Of a stretch of 23,848 nt of DNA, positions 1-6,934 are shown in pieces. The stretch comes from CAZBWP01 sp964630265. Its GTDB lineage: Bacteria; Pseudomonadota; Alphaproteobacteria; Rhodospirillales; Defluviicoccaceae. The stretch covers positions 1 through 23,848 of the forward strand of contig CAZVRW010000054.1 in the NCBI GenBank assembly GCA_964630265.1, written 5' to 3'. How positions within the stretch are numbered: position 1 is the stretch's first letter; each line of letters opens with the position of its first letter. The notes beneath the pieces are model-generated. The model was not told where the DNA came from. It was given only the letters and a program-made list of their open reading frames with translations, and did no database searches. The translations under genes and the position numbers were made by a program.

Positions 1-187
1 CCTCGGCTTGGCGCTGTGGACGCTGGGCGAGCGGACGCCGCGGCGGGAAACCCTGGTCGTCGCGCGGGCGGCGATCGCCGGGGCCTTTGAGGTCTACATG
101 GCCGCCGGCCAGGAGCACTACCGGGCGTGGTTCGAGGCGTGGCTCGCCAACGCCGACGCGACCATCGCCGGCATGGAGGGACAGTAG
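1..187 (+). CDS. C-terminal end of an unrecognised protein (5' truncated)
   Basis: An open frame enters from the left edge (first full codon at 2) and ends at TAG 185-187, giving 61 residues. The sequence is Ala/Trp/Arg-rich and looks helical, with an early hydrophobic stretch (LGLALWTLGE) and a late Trp-rich segment (YRAWFEAWLANADATIAG). Codon usage matches the neighbouring genes (G/C at third positions). I do not recognise the family and assign no function. The reading frame could be a chance opening, but it stops just before a non-coding repeat, which fits a genuine gene end. Confidence 0.5.
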   Translation, partial: LGLALWTLGERTPRRETLVVARAAIAGAFEVYMAAGQEHYRAWFEAWLANADATIAGMEGQ

Positions 188-216
188 AAGCGCCCCCTCC
201 CCGTCATGACCGCCCC

Positions 217-322
217 CGTCATGGCGAGCGCAGCGAAGCCATCCAGGGCCGCGGGGCGAAGCGCCCGAACGCCGGCGCGCCGGCCCTGGGTGGCTTCGTC
301 GCGTGCGCGCCTCGCAATGACG
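217..322. repeat. REP-like long palindromic intergenic element
   Basis: The left arm begins CGTCATGGCGAGCGCAGCGA. The right arm, read on the opposite strand, begins CGTCATTGCGAGGCGCGCAC. Both arms continue through a matching GAAGCCA(T/C)CCAGGGCC block. The whole folds into a hairpin of about 45 bp per arm with small bulges. The terminal CGTCAT(G/T)GCGAG and the GAAGC(C/A)A-CCAG core resemble dispersed palindromic repeats of many alphaproteobacterial genomes, from memory rather than a search. It could also end transcription from the left-edge gene. There is no second copy in the window. Confidence 0.7.
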
Positions 323-440
323 ACCGTGGTATGCGGCGGCAGCCGGGGGGCGGCTTGACCGGGGGCGGCCTCGCGGTATCTGGCGTGAGTACCCGGATGG
401 ATGCGAAACGGCGCGCCGGCCACGGCATCGGCCGGAAAAA

Positions 441-500
441 TCCTACAAAAGGCTACATTTTCCTACATTTTCCTACTTTTTCCGACATTTCCCGACGTTT
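441..500. repeat. Six phased 10-bp direct repeats (TCCTACATTT)
   Basis: Six consecutive decamers run 441-450, 451-460, 461-470, 471-480, 481-490 and 491-500. Copies 3 and 2 are closest to TCCTACATTT, and the others drift (TCCGACATTT, CCCGACGTTT). Short A or T tracts recur once per helical turn (for example 447-450, 458-461, 468-471, 477-481, 488-490, 498-500), so the DNA is expected to be curved. It is strikingly AT-rich for this sequence. Confidence 0.75.
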
Positions 501-636
501 GGCCCGGCGCCGAGCGGCAAACACCATCCATATCAACACGTTAGCCGAAAATACCGCGTCCGGAGCCGATCAGCACCCCGCTTTTTCTGACCGACATCTG
601 ATCCGGAGCCGTCCCCCGCCCCCACCCCGCGTTCCG

Positions 637-1611
637 TCAGCCGGCGATCTGCTGGGCCTTGCGGACCAGGTTCTCCGCCTGCTTGATGGAGGCGATGTCG
701 ATCAGTCGGCCATCGAGGGCGACGGCGCCGGCGCCGGCCTTCTGCGCCTCGTCCATGGCCTCCAGGATCCGTTGCGCCTTGGTCACCTCGGCCTCGGTGG
801 GCGTGAACACGGCATTGGCCAATTCCACCTGGCTCGGATGGATCGCCCACTTGCCCTCGCAGCCGAGCACGGCGGCGCGCCTCGCCTGGGCGCGGAAGCC
901 GTCGGCATCGTTGAAGTCGCCGAACGGCCCGTCCAGCGGCCGGAGCCCGTTGGCCCGCGCCGCCACCACCAGGCGCGAGATGGCGTAGTGCCACATGTCG
1001 CCCCAGTGCACCTCGCGCCGGCCTTCGGCGTCCGGGTCGGTGAGCACGTGGTACTCCGGGTGCGGGCCGCCCATCACCGTGGTCCTGGCCCGCGTCGAGG
1101 CGGAATAGTCGGCGACGCCGAAGTGCAGGCTCTCGATGCGCGGGCTCGCGGCGGCGATGGCGTTGATGTTCTGCATGCCGAGCGCGGTCTCGATGATCAA
1201 CTCGAAGCCGATGCGCTTGCCACGGCCCGTCGCCTGCTCGATCTGCGTCACCAGCATGTCGACGGCGTAGATGTCCGCCGCCGTGCCGACCTTGGGGATC
1301 ATGATCAGGTCGAGGCGCTCGCCGCCCTGCTCCAGCACGTCGACGACGTCGCGGTACATGTACTGGGTGTCCAGTCCGTTGATTCGCACCGAGAGGGTGC
1401 GCCGGCCCCAGTCCAGATCGTTGAGCGCGGCGACGACGTTCTTCCGCGCTTGCACCTTCTCGTCCGGCGCGACGGCATCCTCCAGGTCGAGGAAGACCAC
1501 GTCGGCGGGACTCTTGGTCGCCTTTTCGATGAACGACGGGTTGGAGCCGGGCACCGCCAGTTCCGAGCGGTTGAGGCGCGCCGGCGCCTGTTCGATGATC
1601 GTGAAGCTCAT
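637..1611 (-). CDS. mcl: L-malyl-CoA / beta-methylmalyl-CoA lyase (CitE-like superfamily)
   Basis: This predicted 324-residue enzyme cleaves malyl-CoA to acetyl-CoA and glyoxylate, and in many alphaproteobacteria also acts on beta-methylmalyl-CoA (serine cycle or ethylmalonyl-CoA pathway). The start at 1611 is chosen because GGGAGGAG lies 6-13 bases upstream and the N-terminus (MSFTIIEQAPARLNRSELAV) closely matches Methylobacterium MclA as I recall it; a start 60 bases further upstream is possible but lacks this support. Visible motifs are LDLEDAV (41-47), VRING (75-79), Mg-ligand Glu141 in IIETALG and Asp168 in FGVADYSAS, and GKWAIHPSQ towards the C-terminus. The length is normal. It stands alone: the neighbour downstream is convergent and the one upstream divergent. 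Activity on the individual thioesters cannot be read from sequence. Confidence 0.93.
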   Translation of the reverse strand: MSFTIIEQAPARLNRSELAVPGSNPSFIEKATKSPADVVFLDLEDAVAPDEKVQARKNVVAALNDLDWGRRTLSVRINGLDTQYMYRDVVDVLEQGGERLDLIMIPKVGTAADIYAVDMLVTQIEQATGRGKRIGFELIIETALGMQNINAIAAASPRIESLHFGVADYSASTRARTTVMGGPHPEYHVLTDPDAEGRREVHWGDMWHYAISRLVVAARANGLRPLDGPFGDFNDADGFRAQARRAAVLGCEGKWAIHPSQVELANAVFTPTEAEVTKAQRILEAMDEAQKAGAGAVALDGRLIDIASIKQAENLVRKAQQIAG

Positions 1612-1815
1612 GGATGTCTCCTCCCGAAGAGGCCGACGGGCGATGCCGCACGCCGCCGGTCCGATGCGCACCGTTGCCGCGCCACCCCGCCCAGGTCAAC
1701 CATCTTCGCGCACGCCCACAGCCGGTGCGCTCGCCCTGGACTCGGCGCCTGGGCGTCGGGATAACGGGCGCAGCGACCATCCGTCCGCCTCCGGTCTCGA
1801 CAGGAATGCCCCCCG

Positions 1816-3462
1816 ATGCTCCATGGTCTGCGTCCCTATCTGCTGCTCACCGCCCTCTGCCTCGCGCTGTTCGCGCCGGGGCTGGCGAGCCTGCCCGCGA
1901 CCGACCGGGACGAGGGCCGCTACGTCCAGGCGACCAAGCAGATGCTGGAGACCGGCGACGTCGTCGACATCCGCTTCCAGGACGAGGCCCGCTACAAGAA
2001 ACCGGTCGGCATCCACTGGTTGCAGGTGGCGGCGGCGACCATCGCCGCCGAGGACCAGCGCACGACGATCTGGGTCTACCGTATCCCCTCGCTTCTCGCC
2101 GCCTGGGCGGCGGTGCTGCTGACCTTTACGCTGGGATCTCGACTGTTCGACCGGCGGACGGCGCTGCTCGGCGCGGCGCTGCTCGCCGGCTCGCTGCTCC
2201 TCGTCGTGCAGGCGCATCTCGCCACCACCGATGCGGCGCTGCTGGTCACCGTCGTCGCGGCGCAAGCGGTGTTGGCGCGCCTCTACATGACCGCACGCGC
2301 CGGGCCGGCCGGGCTGCCCCTCGCCCTCGCCCTGGGCTTCTGGATCGCAATCGCCGCCGGTATCCTGGTCAAGGGGCCGATCGCGCCGTTCGTCGCGCTG
2401 CTGACCGCGTTGGCGCTCGTTCTTGCCGACCGCGACCGGTCGTGGTTCCGGGGGCTTCGGCCGCGCCTGGGCGTGCCGCTGCTGCTGGTACTGGTGCTGC
2501 CGTGGTTCATCGCCATCGGGCTGGTCACGGACGGCGCGTTCTACCGCGAGTCGCTGGGCGTCGACCTGGGTGCCAAGCTACTCTCCGGCCAGGAGTCGCA
2601 TGGCGCGCCGCCCGGCTATTTCGCGCTGCTGCTGCTGCTGACCTTCTGGCCCGGCTCCCTCTATGCGTGGCCGGCGCTGTGGCACGCGGTGCGGAACCGC
2701 ATCGTGCCCGGCGACCGCTTTTGCCTCGCCTGGCTGGTGCCGGCATGGATCGTCTTCGAGGCGGTGCCGACCAAGCTGCCGCACTACACGCTGCCACTTT
2801 ACCCGGCGCTCGCCCTGCTGACCGCGGCGGCGGTGCTGACCCTGGCCGGAGAGCGCCGGGTCGACTTCTCGGCGCTGTGGGTCAAGGCGTTGCAGGTGCT
2901 GTGGGCGCTGCCGGGCGTGGCGCTGGCCGTCGCCGCCATCGCCGGGCCGATCTGGCTCGGCGACGGGCCGACGGCGTGGTCGCTCATCCCTGCGGCGGCC
3001 GGTTTGGCCACCTCGGCGGCCGGCCTCTGGCTCGCTTGGCACGGCCAGGTCGTCCGCGCCACCCTGGTCGCCCTGGCACTGGGCGGCGTCACCATGACGG
3101 CGACGTTGCAGTGGGTGCTGCCGCGGCTCGACGCGGTCTGGGTCAGCCGCGAGATCGCCGCGACGCTGGCCGAGGTCGCGCCCGATCGCGACGCCGCCAT
3201 CGCCATCGCCGGGTACGCCGAACCGTCGGCGGTGTTCCTGCTCGGCACCGACACCTTGCTCGCCAACAGCGGCGCCGAGGCCGCCGAGCACTTGCTGGTG
3301 CATCCCGACGCCGTGGTCGTCATCGACGATCGCCAAGCGGACACGTTCCAGGCGGCGCTCGCCGCGCACGATCTCCAGGTGGAGGCGCTGGCCGAGGTCC
3401 GTGGCCTGAACTACTCCAACGGCCGGCGGCTGCGGCTGACCATCTACCGGAGCTCCCCGTAG
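1816..3462 (+). CDS. ArnT/PMT-like membrane glycosyltransferase (GT-C fold)
   Basis: This is a 548-residue polytopic inner-membrane protein. After a first hydrophobic segment (8-26) comes the periplasmic-loop motif ATDRDEGRY (28-36), with the acidic pair expected of the catalytic loop in ArnT-type lipid-linked sugar transferases, then RYKKPVGIHW (59-68), equivalent to the ArnT KPPL-type motif. Roughly ten further hydrophobic stretches follow, and then a soluble C-terminal domain from about 440. The family moves a sugar from a polyprenyl-phosphate carrier to lipid A or another envelope acceptor. No aminoarabinose pathway genes are nearby, so the sugar and acceptor are unknown. The ATG at 1816 has only a weak AGGAA upstream. 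It is convergent with the Ni/Co transporter gene, 19 bp away. Confidence 0.85.
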   Translation: MLHGLRPYLLLTALCLALFAPGLASLPATDRDEGRYVQATKQMLETGDVVDIRFQDEARYKKPVGIHWLQVAAATIAAEDQRTTIWVYRIPSLLAAWAAVLLTFTLGSRLFDRRTALLGAALLAGSLLLVVQAHLATTDAALLVTVVAAQAVLARLYMTARAGPAGLPLALALGFWIAIAAGILVKGPIAPFVALLTALALVLADRDRSWFRGLRPRLGVPLLLVLVLPWFIAIGLVTDGAFYRESLGVDLGAKLLSGQESHGAPPGYFALLLLLTFWPGSLYAWPALWHAVRNRIVPGDRFCLAWLVPAWIVFEAVPTKLPHYTLPLYPALALLTAAAVLTLAGERRVDFSALWVKALQVLWALPGVALAVAAIAGPIWLGDGPTAWSLIPAAAGLATSAAGLWLAWHGQVVRATLVALALGGVTMTATLQWVLPRLDAVWVSREIAATLAEVAPDRDAAIAIAGYAEPSAVFLLGTDTLLANSGAEAAEHLLVHPDAVVVIDDRQADTFQAALAAHDLQVEALAEVRGLNYSNGRRLRLTIYRSSP

Positions 3463-3481
3463 GCGGCGCCGCGGCGCGCCG

Positions 3482-4630
3482 TCAGGCGGGGAACGGGCTC
3501 TCCGGAGCCGTCGTCGCCAGCAGCAGCAGGAGGCCGAGCCCGAGGATGGCGACCGCACCGAGGACGCCGAACGCCCGGTAGATCCGGGCGAGCCAGCCGG
3601 CGCGGACGCCGGCCAGGCGCAGCGCCGCCCGCTTCGACCACAGGGTCAGAACGGCGAGCGCGGAGACGGTGATCGCGGTGCCGAGCGCCATCGCCAGGGT
3701 CGACACCACGCCGGCGGCGTAGAGGCCGATGGTGTTGGCGAACAGCAGCACGAAAATGGCACCGCTGCACGGCCGGATGCCGATGGCGGCGACGATGGCG
3801 CCGGTACCGAGCCAGCCGACGCGGCCGGGCCCGCTCGGCGGCGCCACATGGTGGTGGTGCCCGCAGCCGCCCTGCGGCGGCGCAGGGTGGTCGTGAGTGC
3901 TGCCGCCCTGCGGCGGCGCAGGGTGGTCGTGAGTGCTGCCGCCCTGCGGCGGCGCAGGGGCGTGAGTGCTGCCGCCCTGCGGCGGCGCAGGGGCGTGCGC
4001 GCGGGCGTCGCGAACCAGGCCGCGCAGACTCGCCACCAGCATCCACGCCCCGATGGCGACGATCATCGTGGCGCTGATTGCGGCCATGGTGTCGAGCGAG
4101 TCCCGGGTGGCGATCCCCGCCCCCTGCAAGGCGAACAGGATGGCGGTGACCAGCAGGATCGCGGTGGCCGCCTGCGCCAGGGCGGCGGCGAACGACAGGC
4201 CGATGCCACGCCTGACCGCGCGTTCGTTGGCCAGGAGATAGGCCGAGATCACCGCCTTGCCGTGCCCCGGCCCGGCCGCATGAAAGATGCCGTAGAGAAA
4301 ACTGAGCACAACCAGCCCCGCCACCGCCGCCGCCGAGTGCTCCGCCTTGACGGCGCGCAGTGCTGCCGCCAGCCCCTGATAAAGCGAGCGCTGCTGATCT
4401 TGGATGGCGGCGACGAGGCTTCTGGACGGCGGCGACGACGACAGCGATGCGGATGGCGCGACGGCAGACGGCGCAGCGGCAGACGGCGCAGCGATGAGCG
4501 GCGCCGAGTCCTCGGTCGGCGGCGCGAAGAGAGAGTCCAGCGGCAGCGGCGGTTCACCCTCGGCCGCGCGCGGCGCCGCCGCGGCAACGACCAGCAGCAG
4601 CAGAAGAATCGGAAGCAGCGCTCTCGCCAT
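3482..4630 (-). CDS. NicO/RcnA-family nickel/cobalt transporter with repeat-built His loop
   Basis: This is a 382-residue membrane protein with a signal-like N-terminus (1-23) and an Ala/Ser/Pro-rich periplasmic linker (40-70). The first family motif is FHAAGPGHGKAV (116-127) and the second is GIRPCSGAI (284-292, with Arg286, Cys288). Between the two membrane halves is a cytoplasmic-type loop (about 211-265) made of PAPPQGGSTHDH repeats ending in GHHHH, the expected metal-binding region in RcnA-like exporters and NicO permeases. It lies 4 bp after the DUF1007 gene, a pairing known for this family, so the two likely act together in divalent-metal handling. Direction of transport (efflux or uptake) cannot be decided from sequence. 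Confidence 0.88.
   Translation of the reverse strand: MARALLPILLLLLVVAAAAPRAAEGEPPLPLDSLFAPPTEDSAPLIAAPSAAAPSAVAPSASLSSSPPSRSLVAAIQDQQRSLYQGLAAALRAVKAEHSAAAVAGLVVLSFLYGIFHAAGPGHGKAVISAYLLANERAVRRGIGLSFAAALAQAATAILLVTAILFALQGAGIATRDSLDTMAAISATMIVAIGAWMLVASLRGLVRDARAHAPAPPQGGSTHAPAPPQGGSTHDHPAPPQGGSTHDHPAPPQGGCGHHHHVAPPSGPGRVGWLGTGAIVAAIGIRPCSGAIFVLLFANTIGLYAAGVVSTLAMALGTAITVSALAVLTLWSKRAALRLAGVRAGWLARIYRAFGVLGAVAILGLGLLLLLATTAPESPFPA
3866..4003. repeat. Coding minisatellite (36/36/33/33 bp) in the transporter His loop
   Basis: There are four head-to-tail units: 3866-3901 and 3902-3937 (36 bp each), 3938-3970 and 3971-4003 (33 bp each). All share the core GCCGCCCTGCGGCGGCGCAG. Read on the minus strand they encode PAPPQGGSTH with or without an extra DH. 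Two units lack one codon, so copies differ in their His content without loss of frame. The near identity at DNA level points to recent slippage or unequal recombination. Confidence 0.9.
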
Positions 4631-4634
4631 CGAT

Positions 4635-5366
4635 TCAGCCGGCCGGCCGACACCTCAGCCGGATCGACTGCGCGAAAGCGGCGGCGCGGCCGCTGGCGGG
4701 ATCGAGGGTTTGGAAAAAGCTCTCGGGCTGCATCTGCAAGTCCTCACCCGTTTCCTCCGGCTCGACCACGGCATAGGCGCAAGCGCTCGGCATGGTGCCG
4801 TTGACACGCACCGGCTGGTTCCGCACCAGGTCGATGGCGATGTAGAAGCTGGGGTCGTACAGGGCGATGGCGACGTCGGCGGTGCGGGGATCCACCGGCG
4901 CGGCGAGCGGCAGGTGCATCCACATGGCCAGCCGGCCGCTGACCGAGCGCATGCCGAATTCCCGCACTTCGCCGAAATTGACGGGCCGGCCGTCGACCTC
5001 CACCACCGTGAAATAGCCCCACGCGCCGAGTTCGCGAACATTGGTCGCCGCCAGCGGCGCCAGTTCTTCCGGCGATACCGTGCCGTCGCCGTCGACGTCC
5101 AGCCCTTCCGTGGCGAAGGCGCTGTACATCTCGTCGAACGCCCAATAGACGCGCACCCCCCGGAGCCGCTGCGCGTCATCGAACAGCAGCTCGGCGACGG
5201 CATCGATCCAGACGTGCGGGTGCGCCGACGCGGCCGGCGGCCCGGTGAGGGACCCAGTGAGCATCCCGGTGAGCATCCCGGAGACCGCGACGGTCAGCAG
5301 CAGCGCCGCCCGCGCCAGCACCCGGCGCCAACCATGCCGCAGGATCGCGCTCCGTCGTCCGTCCAT
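4635..5366 (-). CDS. DUF1007-family periplasmic protein with EF-hand-like loop
   Basis: This 243-residue exported protein is the usual genetic partner of NicO/RcnA transporters. The start at 5366 (MDGRRSAILRHGW) is preferred over one 60 bases upstream because GGAAGG lies about 9 bases before it and it gives a compact Arg-rich n-region ahead of the hydrophobic segment (16-41). Signal cleavage is likely after ASA (46-48), leaving mature HPHVWIDA, the His-bearing N-terminus typical of the family. Residues 90-101 (DVDGDGTVSPEE) fit a complete EF-hand loop: Asp90, Asp92, Asp94, Gly95, Glu101. The C-terminus carries two Cys (at SACAY and LRCR). A metal-sensing or delivery role is an inference from context. 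Confidence 0.82.
   Translation of the reverse strand: MDGRRSAILRHGWRRVLARAALLLTVAVSGMLTGMLTGSLTGPPAASAHPHVWIDAVAELLFDDAQRLRGVRVYWAFDEMYSAFATEGLDVDGDGTVSPEELAPLAATNVRELGAWGYFTVVEVDGRPVNFGEVREFGMRSVSGRLAMWMHLPLAAPVDPRTADVAIALYDPSFYIAIDLVRNQPVRVNGTMPSACAYAVVEPEETGEDLQMQPESFFQTLDPASGRAAAFAQSIRLRCRPAG
5241..5288. repeat. 12-bp tandem repeat within the DUF1007 signal peptide
   Basis: Four 12-bp units (5241-5252, 5253-5264, 5265-5276, 5277-5288), the middle two being CCCAGTGAGCAT and CCCGGTGAGCAT, encode the (M/S)LTG repeats at the end of the signal-peptide hydrophobic core. The outer units have diverged. Confidence 0.7.
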
Positions 5367-5558
5367 GCCGTCGGACCTTCCGGGCGGCACCCCTCGGGCC
5401 CGCCACCCCGCGTTGCTGATGGCCACAGGCTACGTCGCGACGTGCCGGAAGGCAAGCCGGCCCCCGGGCCGTCGATCGTCGGCGGGCCGCCCTGCCCTTG
5501 CCGCCCCTCGGCCGCGGAGCCACATCCTCACGGTCAACGACGAGGTGGGAGGTACGCC

Positions 5559-6224
5559 ATGACCATCGAGGTCTACTGGGGCAGCGGCAGTCCGTTCGCC
5601 TGGAGCGTTCTGCTGGCACTTGAGGTCAAGGGGCTCCCCTACCAATCGCGGCTCCTGTCGTTCTCGGCGGGCGAGCACAAGCGGGAGGAATTCCTCGCCA
5701 TCAGTCCGCGCGGCAAGGTGCCGGCGATTCGCGACGGCGACTACACGCTCTCGGAATCGCTGGCGATTCTCGCGTACCTGGAAAAGAAGCACCCGGAGCC
5801 GCCGCTGTTCGGACGCACCGCCGAAGAGACGGGGCGCATCTGGAAGGGCGTCGCCGACCACGCCTTCTATCTGGCGCCAGCGGCGAACCGGATGGTCCGC
5901 CCGGTGTTCATGGGCACCGTCGATCGGGACGCCGAGTCGATGCGCGAGGGCGCACGCGAACTGGAGGGCGAGCTGGCGCGGCTGGTCACCGACCTGCGCG
6001 AGCGGCCGTGGCTCGCCGGCGACACCGTGAGCGCCGCCGATCTCGTCACTTGGCCGTCGCTAGCGCTGGTCTTTCGGGTGGGCACGCGCGATGCCGTTCG
6101 CGACCTCGGCATCGACATGGACGGCTGGCGCGAACGCTGGCCGGCCGTCGCCGCCTGGGCCGCCCGCGTCGAGAGTCTGCCGGGCTACGACCGCACCTAC
6201 CCGCCCCACTGGCGCGAGGGCTGA
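5559..6224 (+). CDS. Glutathione S-transferase family protein
   Basis: This is a 221-residue cytosolic protein with an N-terminal thioredoxin-like domain and an all-helical C-terminal domain. In the first domain SGSPFAW (9-15) occupies the catalytic Ser/Cys position, Pro55 in GKVPAI (52-57) is the conserved cis-Pro, and SES (65-67) is the glutathione gamma-glutamyl-binding Glu-Ser pair. The C-terminal domain shows the N-capping motif (ERPWLAGDTVSAADL). The ATG is preceded by GGGAGG with 6 bases spacing. It is divergent from the DUF1007 gene. The natural substrate cannot be told; detoxification or ring cleavage are both possible in this superfamily. Confidence 0.88.
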   Translation: MTIEVYWGSGSPFAWSVLLALEVKGLPYQSRLLSFSAGEHKREEFLAISPRGKVPAIRDGDYTLSESLAILAYLEKKHPEPPLFGRTAEETGRIWKGVADHAFYLAPAANRMVRPVFMGTVDRDAESMREGARELEGELARLVTDLRERPWLAGDTVSAADLVTWPSLALVFRVGTRDAVRDLGIDMDGWRERWPAVAAWAARVESLPGYDRTYPPHWREG

Positions 6225-6422
6225 GCCCCTGCGGCGGTTCGGCCCGTCCTTACGAGCGTAGTGACGGCGCCGCCGCGTCGACGGGATGGCCGGTTTCGCG
6301 AATCTGGCGGACCGCATCCACATCCTGGAGATCCATGGCCCGGATGGCCTCCGGCGGCCGATGTTGCTCGTTCATGGCCCCGGCGCCCGATCGTCGCTCG
6401 AAGGTGGTGGACCGGCGTTGGC

Positions 6423-6451
6423 TTGACGGCACCGGATGCCGCCCATACATT
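6423..6451 (+). promoter_or_regulatory. Candidate sigma70-type promoter of trxA
   Basis: TTGACG (6423-6428) and TACATT (6446-6451) are separated by 17 bp, matching 5/6 and 4/6 positions of the consensus. Transcription would begin near 6458 and leave a leader of about 55 bases before trxA. The rest of 6225-6512 holds no convincing gene, only competing short frames of under 50 codons on both strands. Confidence 0.45.
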
Positions 6452-6512
6452 CGCCCAACCTTCTGAAACGGACGCCGTGTTCACGGCAGGGCCGCCATCT
6501 GGGACCGGAACA

Positions 6513-6830
6513 ATGCCAAAAACCATTACCGACAGCTCGTTCGACACCGACGTCCTGAAGGCCGACAAGCCCGTGCTCGTCGATTTCTGGGCGGAATGGT
6601 GCGGTCCCTGCAAGCAGATCGCGCCGTCCCTGGAAGCGCTCGACAGCGAACTGGGGGACCGCGTGACCATCGCGAAACTCAACATCGATGAAAACCCGAT
6701 GACCCCCTCGAAGTATGGCGTCCGGGGCATCCCGACCCTGATGCTGTTCAAGGATGGACAGGTGGCGGCAACGAAGATCGGCGCGCTGCCGCAGGGCAAG
6801 CTGTTCGAATGGGTCGAATCCGTCCTGTAG
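6513..6830 (+). CDS. trxA: Thioredoxin
   Basis: This 105-residue cytosolic disulfide reductase has full family length. The WCGPC redox motif occupies 29-33 (Cys30, Cys33), with Asp24 in VDFWA behind it and the cis-Pro at 74 in RGIPTLMLF. The start at 6513 is chosen on family length, because MPKTITDSSF is a typical TrxA N-terminus; frames upstream are Arg/Pro-rich and non-homologous. Its ribosome site is weak (GGACCGGAACA). It is convergent with folC, the common alphaproteobacterial arrangement. Confidence 0.96.
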   Translation: MPKTITDSSFDTDVLKADKPVLVDFWAEWCGPCKQIAPSLEALDSELGDRVTIAKLNIDENPMTPSKYGVRGIPTLMLFKDGQVAATKIGALPQGKLFEWVESVL

Positions 6831-6872
6831 GTCGGGGCTGTCGGGTGCCGGCCTAGAGGCCTAGCTGCCCGG

Positions 6873-6889
6873 AGGGCGCTGGCCGCCCT
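6873..6889. terminator. Small GC hairpin between convergent trxA and folC
   Basis: AGGGCG (6873-6878), loop CTGGC, CGCCCT (6884-6889) form a perfect 6-bp stem in the 104-bp gap between the two stop codons. There is no T-run on either side, so intrinsic termination is uncertain. Confidence 0.25.
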
Positions 6890-6934
6890 GGACCCTATGC
6901 CGACGGATGGGACGCATCCAATCATATCGAGCCA

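Larger units (their letters stand above)
188..636. other. 449-bp intergenic stretch with two repeat structures
   Basis: This lies between the end of the left-edge gene and the 3' end of the convergent malyl-CoA lyase gene. Open frames crossing it are Arg/Pro-rich shadows. It holds a 106-bp imperfect palindrome (217-322) and six phased 10-bp repeats (441-500). Between 500 and 636 it holds only a short direct repeat, TCCGGAGCCG, seen near 559 and 603. No convincing gene was found. Confidence 0.7.

Noticed and set aside
127..1764. Long plus-strand frame of 545 codons across 127-1764
   Set aside because: It is Arg/Pro/His-rich low-complexity sequence antisense to the malyl-CoA lyase gene and runs through the intergenic repeats; it is a product of high GC.
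3866..4003. Possible CRISPR array (36-bp repeats)
   Set aside because: Units are contiguous without unique spacers, lie in frame within the transporter gene and encode a repeating peptide.
5367..5558. Cobalamin or nickel riboswitch upstream of the DUF1007-transporter operon
   Set aside because: No B12-box or NiCo-type conserved core could be recognised in the divergent region.
6250..6450. Short minus-strand protein upstream of trxA
   Set aside because: Competing frames on both strands are equally open, there is no ribosome site and no recognisable family, and it overlaps the candidate trxA promoter.
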